DNA from: Nitrospirae bacterium GWC2_57_13
Lineage (GTDB): Bacteria; Nitrospirota; UBA9217
Assembly (NCBI GenBank): GCA_001805055.1
Contig: MHDZ01000098.1
Location: forward strand, 1 to 37,396
Direction of reading: 5' to 3'
Length of the DNA stretch: 37,396 nt
This document shows, in pieces, positions 1-7,326 of this stretch; positions within the stretch are counted from its first letter, which is position 1, and every line of letters begins with the position of its first letter. A program made the position numbers and the translations under genes. The notes under the pieces were generated by a model. It was not told the DNA's origin and did not search any database. It was given only the letters and a program-made list of their open reading frames with translations.

Positions 1-713
1 TACTTCACGTTCTCCTTTCCATGATCACGCCCCTGCCCTGGCTGGAACGCGTTCCCACTTACAAGGAAAAGATGGAACAGGTCCAGGACAAGGATTTGCA
101 CACCTACGGCTTCCTGGGCTATCCCGTGCTTCAGGCCGCAGACATCCTGATCTATAGGGCGGATTTCGTGCCCGTGGGAGTCGACCAGCTCCCTCACCTG
201 GAACTGACGCGCGAGATCGGCCGGCGGTTCAATGCCTTTTACGGCCAGGTGCTGTCAGAACCCCAGCCCCTCATGACGGAATATCCCAAGGTCCTCGGCA
301 CCGACGGCCGGAAGATGAGCAAGAGCTATAACAACTGCCTGTACCTCTCCGACACTGCCGAGGATATCACCAAAAAAGTGATGCAGATGGTGACCGATCC
401 GGCACGGCAGCGCAGACAGGACCCGGGAAATCCCGATATCTGTCCGCTCTTCGCGCTTAACCGGATCTTTTCGCCCAAAGAGTGGTGCGATCACGTGAAT
501 GTGGAATGCCGGCGCGCCGGCATCGGGTGCGTGGACGATAAGAAGGAGCTGCTGAAGCATCTCCTGGCCTACCTCAAACCGATCCAGGAGCGCAGGAAAG
601 AACTATCCGCTACACCACAGCGGATAACCGAAATCATCGAAGAAGGATCCCGCACGGCAGCGAAGATCGCCTCCGCCACCATGCAGGAAGTGCTTGCAGC
701 AATGAAGCTCTGA
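1..713 (+). CDS. trpS: Tryptophanyl-tRNA synthetase, 5'-truncated by window edge
   Basis: Class I aminoacyl-tRNA synthetase that charges tRNA-Trp in the cytoplasm. The reading frame is open from base 3, and the residues before the first ATG (position 21) already match the family (LHVLLSMITPLPWLERVPTY), so the true start lies left of the window. The second class I signature, KMSKS, is clear in GRKMSKSYNN (around position 310). The C-terminal helical region with the anticodon-recognition part follows and ends naturally at TGA 711-713. What is seen is the C-terminal two-thirds of a protein of about 330 residues. The HIGH-type motif and the Rossmann N-terminus are outside the window. Nothing downstream looks co-transcribed; the next gene has its own promoter. 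Confidence 0.95.
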   Translation, partial: LHVLLSMITPLPWLERVPTYKEKMEQVQDKDLHTYGFLGYPVLQAADILIYRADFVPVGVDQLPHLELTREIGRRFNAFYGQVLSEPQPLMTEYPKVLGTDGRKMSKSYNNCLYLSDTAEDITKKVMQMVTDPARQRRQDPGNPDICPLFALNRIFSPKEWCDHVNVECRRAGIGCVDDKKELLKHLLAYLKPIQERRKELSATPQRITEIIEEGSRTAAKIASATMQEVLAAMKL

Positions 714-1097
714 GGCCAATCAGCCTTGCGCAGCGAGTAAAAACGTCAATCGTCCGTCGGCAACGAGGCCCGTATCGTGGAACGTCTATCGGATGCGTCA
801 AAACACGAATGACGAGAAACATAACCGAAACGGGCATCGTAGCCGTAACCGCTCGACTCCGCCTTTCCCATCTTCCCAACGTCTCATCTTCCCAGCTTCC
901 CGCCTCCCACTCCCCACTCGTCTCTTGTCGCTCGTCGCTCGTCCTCAGGCCGGAGAAATACCTTGACTTTACAGGGTCTTCCTCCTATTATGCCACGTGA
1001 AAATGCTTCTTGACAGGGATCGTAACGTACGGATTTCCAAACAAATTTATCATTTTCTCCCGTCGATCCTGTCCCGCTCTCTCCCCGAGGCAGTACA
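714..1097. other. Intergenic region with pyrimidine-rich repeat and promoter
   Basis: There is no credible gene in these 384 bases. Positions 866-947 are a C/T-rich stretch of imperfect short repeats (CTTCCC and CTCGTCG-type units), of the kind also seen at 21901-21960. Weak open frames cross it on both strands but have no ribosome binding site and no protein-like composition. A sigma-70-type promoter follows at 963-991. Confidence 0.6.
963..991 (+). promoter_or_regulatory. Sigma-70-type promoter for the polyprenyl synthase operon
   Basis: TTGACT (963-968), a 17-base spacer, then TATTAT (986-991). The predicted transcription start is near 998, giving a 5' leader of about 100 bases before the ATG at 1098. 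This is read from sequence only. Confidence 0.65.
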
Positions 1098-2081
1098 ATG
1101 ATCACCACTCTCCAAGACGTCTGGAACGAGTACCAGCAGGATATGGAACTGCTGGAACGCCGTATCCATGAGAGCCTCAGCTCTCCCGTTGCCCTCATTC
1201 AGCAGGTAGGTGCATACATCCTGAACGCGGGCGGGAAACGGTTCCGTCCCATGCTGCTTGTATTGGCAGCGCGACTCTGCGGTTCACAGGGCAGGAATAC
1301 GGAATACCTCCTGGGCAGTGTCATTGAATTCATTCACACGGCATCCCTTCTTCATGACGATGTGGTGGACGAGGCCAAGCTCCGCCGGGGCAGGTCCTCT
1401 GCCAACTCGCTCTGGGGGAACCAGGCAAGCATCCTCGTCGGCGATTACCTCTACTCAAAGGCCCTCTATCTGGCAGTCCGGCTCCAGAACCAGCGCGTCA
1501 TGGACGTGCTCTCCGAAACAACGACCACCATGTCCGAAGGGGAAGTGCTCCAGCTCATGCAGATCCAGAACGCCGACATGACGGAGCAGGATTACTTCCG
1601 CCTCGTGGAGTGCAAGACCGGCGTGCTGATCGCCGCTGCCTGCCGTCTCGGCGCGATCATCAGCAGCGCGCCCGCCGCGCAGGAAGAGGCCATCGCGGTC
1701 TACGGAAGCAGGCTCGGCCTTGCCTTCCAGATCACCGACGACACGCTCGATTACACCGCCGATCAGGCGCAGCTCGGGAAAATGCTGGGCAAGGACCTGG
1801 AAGAAGGCAAGATTACGCTGCCGCTCATCTTCCTGCTGCGCAAGGCAACAACTGCTGAAAAAAGCGAACTGCAGCGCATCATCAATGCGGATTCTCTCAC
1901 CCCTGACGATCTGTCCTCCGTCTTCGAACTCATGAAAAAACACGGGTCTGTCGCCGAAGCGCTTCTCAGTGCCCGCGCCTTCGCCGATGAGGCCAGGGAA
2001 GCGCTTCAGGTATTTCCTGACTCCGCACCACGCCGTTCGCTCCTGGCGCTGGCGGACTTCGTTGTCCGCCGTGACATGTGA
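1098..2081 (+). CDS. Polyprenyl diphosphate synthase (octa/heptaprenyl type)
   Basis: Trans-prenyltransferase of 327 residues that elongates farnesyl or geranyl diphosphate with isopentenyl diphosphate, usually to make the quinone side chain. Both aspartate-rich motifs are visible: DDVVDE at residues 87-92 followed by RRGR, and DDTLD at 214-218 inside FQITDDTLDYT. The GKDLEEGKITLP motif is also present. These residues bind Mg-diphosphate. Length and motif order match IspB/HepT-type enzymes; chain length cannot be told from sequence by eye. It is the first gene of a tightly packed set: its TGA overlaps the next ATG by one base (TGATG at 2079-2083). A good promoter lies at 963-991. The start is the ATG at 1098, weakly preceded by GAGG. 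Confidence 0.93.
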   Translation: MITTLQDVWNEYQQDMELLERRIHESLSSPVALIQQVGAYILNAGGKRFRPMLLVLAARLCGSQGRNTEYLLGSVIEFIHTASLLHDDVVDEAKLRRGRSSANSLWGNQASILVGDYLYSKALYLAVRLQNQRVMDVLSETTTTMSEGEVLQLMQIQNADMTEQDYFRLVECKTGVLIAAACRLGAIISSAPAAQEEAIAVYGSRLGLAFQITDDTLDYTADQAQLGKMLGKDLEEGKITLPLIFLLRKATTAEKSELQRIINADSLTPDDLSSVFELMKKHGSVAEALLSARAFADEAREALQVFPDSAPRRSLLALADFVVRRDM

Positions 2082-2590
2082 TGCATCCGCTCGTCAAACT
2101 GGCCAAAGATGCCGTAGAGCTCTATGTGAGGACCGGGAAACGGCTGGATCTGCGCAACGACGCTTTGGAGCCGGAACTCCGCAGGCAGGCAGGCGTCTTC
2201 GTCTGTCTCAAGATCAAGGGCTCGCTCCGGGGCTGCATCGGCACGTTCCAGCCCACTGAGCCCTCGGTGGCCCATGAGACCATTCGCAACGCCGTCAGCG
2301 CCGCAACCTGCGACCCCCGGTTCGCCTGTCTGCGCGACGGCGAGCTTGACTCTGTAGAATACACCGTCGATGTGCTGACGCAGCCGGAGCCTGTTCACAA
2401 TCAGAACGAGCTCGATCCCCGGCGCTATGGCGTGATTGTCCAGTCCGGAGCGATGCGGGGCTTGCTGCTGCCCGATCTGGAGGGCGTGGACACGGCGGAA
2501 AAACAGATCAGCATCGCCAGGCAAAAAGCCGGTATGCCCCCTGATGGGCCCGTGGACATCTATCGATTCGAGGTACAGCGACTAACATGA
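2081..2590 (+). CDS. AMMECR1 domain protein
   Basis: A 169-residue protein that is entirely one AMMECR1 domain. Supporting segments are GVFVCLKIKGSLRGCIGT (the conserved LRGCIG signature), the ATCDPRF segment and the C-terminal MPPDGPVDIYRFEVQ. The family is conserved from archaea to human; its molecular role is unsettled, and it often occurs beside radical-SAM or MEMO genes, which are absent here. I chose the ATG at 2081, which overlaps the stop of the upstream synthase, rather than the GTG one codon earlier. The arrangement implies translational coupling. The stop overlaps the next start (ATGA at 2587-2590). Confidence 0.9.
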   Translation: MHPLVKLAKDAVELYVRTGKRLDLRNDALEPELRRQAGVFVCLKIKGSLRGCIGTFQPTEPSVAHETIRNAVSAATCDPRFACLRDGELDSVEYTVDVLTQPEPVHNQNELDPRRYGVIVQSGAMRGLLLPDLEGVDTAEKQISIARQKAGMPPDGPVDIYRFEVQRLT

Positions 2591-2970
2591 AGTACGATGA
2601 CAATGAACAGACTGAAGTTCGGGGCTCCAGACCCGGCAGGCGGGAACAGGGTAGAGACCCGGTCCTGAGGGCGAAGCTCATCTTTCTGGGCGTGGCCGCA
2701 GTGGTGCTGGTTATCCTGATCGGCAGCTTCGTGTACGCGTCAAAGGCCAGGTTGGAATTGAGCACCGCACTCAAGGAGATCGACGCTCTCCGCCATGACA
2801 ACAGCCGGCTGGCGCAACAGCTCGATGAGCGCATCCAGCAGGTGGGATCGCGCAAAAAACAGCTGCAGACCAAGCAGACGGCCCGGAAGCCGAAACCGCA
2901 GGAAAAAAAGAAGGTGACATCGAAAAAGACGGCGCCTTCCCGCAAAACAACCAAGACCCGCAGCCGCTAG
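2587..2970 (+). CDS. Small membrane-anchored coiled-coil protein with basic tail
   Basis: An unrecognised protein of 127 residues. Residues 1-28 are polar and charged. Residues 29-50 form one transmembrane segment (AKLIFLGVAAVVLVILIG). Residues 55-85 look like a coiled coil (LSTALKEIDALRHDNSRLAQQLDE). The last 40 residues are extremely rich in Lys, Arg and Thr. The topology suggests an N-terminal anchor with a periplasmic or cytoplasmic helical stalk and a polycationic tail that could bind nucleic acid or polyanionic envelope polymers; that is a guess. It is coupled to the AMMECR1 gene by a four-base ATGA overlap. The Lys/Arg-rich tail is likely a fast-evolving part of the gene. Confidence 0.7.
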   Translation: MKYDDNEQTEVRGSRPGRREQGRDPVLRAKLIFLGVAAVVLVILIGSFVYASKARLELSTALKEIDALRHDNSRLAQQLDERIQQVGSRKKQLQTKQTARKPKPQEKKKVTSKKTAPSRKTTKTRSR

Positions 2971-3000
2971 CGCCTCCATCACCGGAGAGGAGCTCTGATC

Positions 3001-3171
3001 ATGACCATCAAAGAACCCTCGGCCGAATACAAGAACGACTATCTTGCTGTCTCGCTCCGGCCTTTCGACGACAAAGGACGGACGCTTCTGTGCTGCTTCA
3101 GCGTCAATCTGCGGCGATTCGACTTGATCAGATTTTATCCGCGTCCAAATGCTCTTTCCAAAATAGCCTGA
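3001..3171 (+). CDS. Tiny ORF (56 aa) whose 3' end is a dispersed repeat
   Basis: ATG at 3001 is preceded by a strong ribosome binding site (GGAGAGGAG, about 2980-2990), so translation is plausible. The frame encodes MTIKEPSAEYKNDYLAVSLRP and onward for 56 residues to TGA 3169-3171. From base 3124 the coding sequence is a copy of the ATCCGCGTCC repeat that also occurs, noncoding, at 12311-12362 and 36534-36578. The last 15 or so residues (DLIRFYPRPNALSKIA) are therefore repeat-derived. It is either a real small gene whose end was replaced by the repeat, or a remnant of a longer gene. I do not recognise the first 40 residues. Confidence 0.35.
   Translation: MTIKEPSAEYKNDYLAVSLRPFDDKGRTLLCCFSVNLRRFDLIRFYPRPNALSKIA
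3124..3165 (+). repeat. ATCCGCGTCC dispersed repeat, copy A
   Basis: TTGATCAGATTTTATCCGCG, then TCCAAATGCTCTTTCCA. It aligns closely with 36534-36578 and more loosely with 12311-12362. It overlaps the end of the 56-residue ORF and precedes the deacetylase gene. Confidence 0.7.
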
Positions 3172-3213
3172 GCATTCTCTATCTACCTCTTCACTCCTTC
3201 AGGAGAGCAGCCT

Positions 3214-4260
3214 ATGTCAAGCGTATCTCTTATCCTGGATGACCGCTACCTGGAGCATGATCCCGGCGAGGACCATCCCGAGAGCGCAGACCGCCTGCGC
3301 GTCATCCATGCCCTTGTGGCGAGCGAGTTCGCCGATCTTCCGCGCATCGAACCGCGGCTGGCAACGGAAGATGAGCTTGCCCTGGTCCATGACCCGAACT
3401 ACATCATGACCGTGGCTGCCACGGCAGGCAAGCCCTTTTCCCGCCTCGACATGGATACAGGCCTCTCGGCAAGGTCCTATGAGATCGCCCGCCTCGCTGC
3501 TGGAGGATTGCTGAATGCCGTTGACTCGCTTCTCACTCCGAACTCTGAACCCCGAACTCTCCACTCAATTTTCGCCTTTGTCCGGCCTCCCGGCCACCAC
3601 GCAGAGCCTGCCCGGGGAATGGGCTTCTGTCTCTTCAACAATGTGGCTGTTGCCGCTGCATATGCCAAAGAAAAATGGGGACTCAAGAAGGTCCTGATCG
3701 TGGACTGGGACCTCCACCACGGAAACGGCACGCAGCGGGCCTTTTATTCCGATCCCTCTGTGCTCTTTTTCTCGTCGCACCAGTATCCTCACTACCCCGG
3801 CACAGGAAGCTTCGATGAGGTCGGGAGCGGCGAAGGCGCAGGCTTCACCGTGAACGCTCCCCTCCCCTCGGGCTTTGGCGACGCTGACTATATCGCCCTC
3901 TACGAAGGCGTGCTCAGGCCCATTGCGCTGGAATACCAGCCTGAGCTCATTCTCGTGTCTGCCGGGTTCGATCCCTTCATCAAGGACCCTCTGGGCGGCA
4001 TGCGCGTCACCGGAGCGGGATTCGGGGCTCTTGCCGCCATCGTACTGGACCTTGCCCGCCAGTGCTGCTCCGGCAGGGTCGTCATGACCCTCGAAGGAGG
4101 ATACAACCCCGAAGGACTGCGCGATGGCACCAGGGCCGTTTTGACCGCAATGCGGGATCAGGCCGTGCCTTCTTCCGGCAGACCTGTCTCGCCGGCTGCG
4201 GACCGGATCATAGAGCAGATCAGGTCCCGCCACGGAAAGTACTGGAAAAGCCTCGGCTGA
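3214..4260 (+). CDS. Histone-deacetylase-family (class II-like) deacetylase
   Basis: Zn-dependent amidohydrolase of the arginase/deacetylase fold, 348 residues, covering the whole family domain. Visible catalytic features: PPGHH with the His pair at 128-129, GFCLFNN, DWDLHHGNGTQ with the metal-ligand region at 164-169, SAGFDPF with Asp 251, and LEGGYN with the transition-state Tyr 295. Substrates in bacteria may be acetyl-lysine, acetoin-related compounds or acetylpolyamines; sequence alone does not choose. The start has AGGAGA about 9 bases upstream. The odd part is residues 107-119 (around LTPNSEPRTLHS), just before the FAFVRPPGHH strand, where relatives usually have a short loop. This stretch is encoded by a copy of the CTCACTCCGAACTC repeat, so a repeat appears to have inserted in frame. 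Confidence 0.93.
   Translation: MSSVSLILDDRYLEHDPGEDHPESADRLRVIHALVASEFADLPRIEPRLATEDELALVHDPNYIMTVAATAGKPFSRLDMDTGLSARSYEIARLAAGGLLNAVDSLLTPNSEPRTLHSIFAFVRPPGHHAEPARGMGFCLFNNVAVAAAYAKEKWGLKKVLIVDWDLHHGNGTQRAFYSDPSVLFFSSHQYPHYPGTGSFDEVGSGEGAGFTVNAPLPSGFGDADYIALYEGVLRPIALEYQPELILVSAGFDPFIKDPLGGMRVTGAGFGALAAIVLDLARQCCSGRVVMTLEGGYNPEGLRDGTRAVLTAMRDQAVPSSGRPVSPAADRIIEQIRSRHGKYWKSLG
3532..3570 (+). repeat. CTCACTCCGAACTC repeat inside the deacetylase gene
   Basis: CTCACTCCGAACTC at 3532-3545 is identical to 21901-21914, which is intergenic. It continues with further CGAACTC and CCACTC units to about 3570. The insertion keeps the reading frame. Confidence 0.6.
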
Positions 4261-4297
4261 TCCTCCCCCGGAACCCCTTTATTTCTCAAGAGATTCA

Positions 4298-4327
4298 TTG
4301 ACTTACCACGCAACTCTTTGGTATTAT
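4298..4327 (+). promoter_or_regulatory. Promoter for gspF, predicting a leaderless transcript
   Basis: TTGACT (4298-4303), 18 bases, TATTAT (4322-4327). The ATG of gspF is at 4335, seven bases after the -10 box, so transcription should start at or within two bases of the start codon. No Shine-Dalgarno sequence precedes the ATG. Confidence 0.6.
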
Positions 4328-4334
4328 CGTGCAT

Positions 4335-5525
4335 ATGCCGCAGTTCTTATATAAAGCTGTCCGCGAGGACGGCTCATCGTCCACTGGCGAAAGCACTGCC
4401 GCTAACGCTATTGAACTCAGGCGCGATCTCGAAGCGCGCGGTTATCTCGTCCTTGATATCAAACTGAAACGAGAGGGTTTGCAGCGGAGCGGGATCAGCT
4501 CAAAAGACTTCCTCCTCTTCAACCAGGAATTCATGACGCTCATTAAAGCAGGCCTCCCCATCCTGCAGACACTGGAAATCGTTCGCAAACGCTCCGTGAA
4601 TATAACTTTTAAGACTATCATTGATAGCCTTATCCGCGAGATCAAAGGCGGCACGGCCCTCTCCGACGCCATGGCCATGCACCCGGATTTTTTCACCTCC
4701 CTCTATACCGCAACGGTGCGGGCCGGTGAAAAAAGCGGAGCTTTGGCGGAAGTCCTTAGTCGCCATACCGCATACCTGAAACGTACGCTAGCACTGCGGC
4801 GAAAGCTCGTCACAGCGTTGATCTATCCCTCGCTGGTCGTTGTATTTGTTCTTGCCGTGTTAATACTATTCATATTTGTCATTGTGCCCGGCTTCATGCA
4901 AACGCAAAACGATCAAGCTCAATCCCTTCCGGCGATTACCGCCTTTGTTTTTTCATTATCGCAAGGATTACTGCAATATGCGCCCTATTGGTCAACATTC
5001 TTAGTGGCCCTGCTTGTCGGTCTTTATTACTGGGTAAAAAGCGCTGCAGGCAAGACAGTACTTGACAAGCTTAAACTTAAACTTCCCGTCCTTGGCGTTC
5101 TCATCACACAATATCTTATGGCTCAGATGACACGCACGCTTGCGACGGTCCTGCGGGGAGGAGTTCCGCTAGTGCAAGCACTTGACACTACAGCCGATGC
5201 AATAAATAATTCTATCATCACAGCACGATTGCGGAAAGCTCGCACAATGGTCACCGAAGGAGTCAGCCTCGCAGACTCCTTTGATCGCGCACAGGTTGCA
5301 CCTGATATTACGATATCCATGGTGGAGGTCGGCGAATCATCCGGCGATCTTCCGCAAATGCTTGAGAACGTGGCAGATTTTTATGAGGATAGCGCTGACA
5401 GTAAAATCCCCATTCTGACCACTCTCATTGAAGTCGCTATAATTTCCTTTCTGGGTCTTTTGGTCGCATTCATAGTGATTTCGCTCTATCTCCCGATCTT
5501 CGAAATGGGGGCACGAATGGGATGA
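4335..5525 (+). CDS. gspF: Type II secretion / type IV pilus inner-membrane platform protein (GspF/PilC family)
   Basis: Inner-membrane platform protein of 396 residues that couples the assembly ATPase to pseudopilus growth. The N-terminus MPQFLYKAVREDG is the classic family opening, so I start at ATG 4335 rather than the GTG at 4329. Two T2SSF domains are present (about 60-185 and 260-390), with membrane segments near 160-185 (LIYPSLVVVFVLAVLILFIFV), 210-235 and 365-390. SVEVGESSGDLPQML-type motifs (here ISMVEVGESSGDLPQML) are intact. The stop overlaps the gspE start (ATGA, 5522-5525). The gene is visibly richer in A/T than gspE and uses codons such as TTA, ATA and AAT more often, unlike the rest of the operon. 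Translation probably begins on a leaderless mRNA. Confidence 0.93.
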   Translation: MPQFLYKAVREDGSSSTGESTAANAIELRRDLEARGYLVLDIKLKREGLQRSGISSKDFLLFNQEFMTLIKAGLPILQTLEIVRKRSVNITFKTIIDSLIREIKGGTALSDAMAMHPDFFTSLYTATVRAGEKSGALAEVLSRHTAYLKRTLALRRKLVTALIYPSLVVVFVLAVLILFIFVIVPGFMQTQNDQAQSLPAITAFVFSLSQGLLQYAPYWSTFLVALLVGLYYWVKSAAGKTVLDKLKLKLPVLGVLITQYLMAQMTRTLATVLRGGVPLVQALDTTADAINNSIITARLRKARTMVTEGVSLADSFDRAQVAPDITISMVEVGESSGDLPQMLENVADFYEDSADSKIPILTTLIEVAIISFLGLLVAFIVISLYLPIFEMGARMG

Positions 5526-7246
5526 CACTTGCATACCGGAGAAAACGGCTCGGGGACATCCTCGTGGCCAAGGGGGTCGTGACGCAGGAGCAGATCAATG
5601 ACCTTCTGTCCCGCACGGACGGCCGCGGCAAACGGATCGGCGAACTGCTGCTCGACGAAGGCATGCTGACCGAGGAGGCCCTTGCCCGGGCCGTTGCCGA
5701 CCAGCGCGACCTGGCCTATCATGATCTATCGGACTTCATGATCGCGCGGCGCTTCTTCGAGAAGATCCCCGTGGAGCTCATGGAGCGCTATCAGTTCATT
5801 CCTGTCGAGGACTCGGGCGACGCACTCGTTATCGCCATGGCAGACCCCAACAACATCGTGGCCATCGACGAACTGGAAATGATCATCAACCGCCCCCTCG
5901 ATATCCGCGTCAGCGCCCTCTCGGCGATCCGAGCTTCCCTGAAACGAAGCGGTTCATCGGAACGGGTAATGCACACCGTGTCGGAGGATTTCAAGCTCCA
6001 TATCGTGAAGGAGCAGGAAGAGGGCGTGGAAGAAATCCTCTCCCTTGAAAGTATCGACAAGGACGGCAGCCCCATCATCAAGCTGATGCACACCACGATT
6101 TTCGACGCCATCCAGCGGCGCGCCAGCGACATCCACATCGAGACCACGGACCGGAACGTCGTGATCAAGTACCGCATCGACGGCGTGCTCTATAACGCTA
6201 CGGACCCCATTGATGTGAAGTTCCACAGTGCCATTGTCTCGCGCATCAAGGTCATGAGCGAGCTCGACATTGCCGAGCGCCGCGTGCCCCAGGACGGCCG
6301 CTTCAAGCTGCGCACAGGGACCAAGACCATCGATTTCCGCGTTTCCATCATGCCCAGCGCCTTCGGCGAAGATGTGGTGATCCGCATCCTCGACAAGGAA
6401 TCGATCACCCACGGCGTGAACGTCCTGAAACTCGACAGCCTGGGCTTCGATGAAACGGACCTCCGGAAGTTCCGGCGCAATATCCGCGAGCCCTACGGCA
6501 TGGTACTGGTCACGGGCCCCACGGGAAGCGGCAAGACCACTACGCTCTACGCGGCGATCAGCGAGGTAAACAGCGGCGAGGACAAGATCATCACCATTGA
6601 AGACCCCGTGGAGTACCAGCTCCGGGGCGTTGTGCAGATACCGGTGAACGAGAAGAAGGGCCTCACCTTCGCCCGGGGCCTGCGCTCCATCCTGCGGCAC
6701 GACCCGGACAAGATCATGGTGGGCGAGATCCGCGACGCCGAGACAGCGCATATCGCCGTGCAGTCCGCCCTCACGGGCCACCTTGTGTTCACCACCGTCC
6801 ACGCCAACAATGCCTTCGACGTGCTCGGCCGGTTCCTGAACATGGGCATCGAGCCCTACAACTTCGTTTCGTCCCTGAACTGCATCCTGGCCCAGCGGCT
6901 TGTCAGGATCCTCTGCCCCCGCTGCAAGCGGAAAGCAACGCTTACCCGCCAGGAACTGGAAGACTCTGCAATGGACTATGGGAAATACGGCGCCCATGTC
7001 TTTTACGAAGCCACAGGCTGCAACGAGTGCAATGACACGGGATACCGCGGCAGGCACGCCACTACCGAATTTCTTGACCTGTCGGACCGCGTCAGGGAGC
7101 TGATTATCGAGAAACGGCCTTCCTCGGAGATCCGAAAGGCCGCCCTGAGCGAGGGTATGACCACGCTGCGCCAGTCTGCCGTGGCCAAAGTGCTGGCCGG
7201 CGAGACAACGCTGAAGGAGATAAACAGGGTCACGTTTATCGAGTAG
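5522..7246 (+). CDS. gspE: Type II secretion / type IV pilus assembly ATPase (GspE/PilB family)
   Basis: Hexameric cytoplasmic ATPase of 574 residues that powers pseudopilus or pilus extension. Domains in order: an N-terminal MshEN/GspE-N domain (about 1-150; KRLGDILVAKGVVTQEQ), a linker, and the catalytic core. Walker A is GPTGSGKTTT around residue 332. The Asp box, Walker B (IMVGEIRDAET near 398) and the His box (HLVFTTVHAN) are all present. A tetracysteine zinc site follows: CPRC near 464 and CNEC near 500. All catalytic elements are intact. The gene is coupled to gspF by a four-base overlap and followed after 66 bases by the large exported protein. Order F-E rather than the usual E-F. Confidence 0.95.
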   Translation: MTLAYRRKRLGDILVAKGVVTQEQINDLLSRTDGRGKRIGELLLDEGMLTEEALARAVADQRDLAYHDLSDFMIARRFFEKIPVELMERYQFIPVEDSGDALVIAMADPNNIVAIDELEMIINRPLDIRVSALSAIRASLKRSGSSERVMHTVSEDFKLHIVKEQEEGVEEILSLESIDKDGSPIIKLMHTTIFDAIQRRASDIHIETTDRNVVIKYRIDGVLYNATDPIDVKFHSAIVSRIKVMSELDIAERRVPQDGRFKLRTGTKTIDFRVSIMPSAFGEDVVIRILDKESITHGVNVLKLDSLGFDETDLRKFRRNIREPYGMVLVTGPTGSGKTTTLYAAISEVNSGEDKIITIEDPVEYQLRGVVQIPVNEKKGLTFARGLRSILRHDPDKIMVGEIRDAETAHIAVQSALTGHLVFTTVHANNAFDVLGRFLNMGIEPYNFVSSLNCILAQRLVRILCPRCKRKATLTRQELEDSAMDYGKYGAHVFYEATGCNECNDTGYRGRHATTEFLDLSDRVRELIIEKRPSSEIRKAALSEGMTTLRQSAVAKVLAGETTLKEINRVTFIE

Positions 7247-7301
7247 CCCCGGAGCAACGGGGCAACCGCATCACGCTGAGAACGGAACTCAGAGCATTAA
7301 A

Positions 7302-7326
7302 CTCTATGCACTATGCGCCATGCCCT
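7302..7326 (+). repeat. ATGC-type heptamer repeat at the start of the CARDB gene
   Basis: CTCTATGCACTATGCGCCATG resembles the degenerate heptamer clusters (CTATGCG, CCATGCT) at 13566-13639, 21951-21990 and 31381-31409. It supplies the start codon region of the following gene. Confidence 0.5.

Noticed and set aside
5954-7057. Long open frame (367 codons) on the minus strand
   Set aside because: It is exactly antisense to gspE, whose motifs are intact. High GC at third positions produces such shadows.
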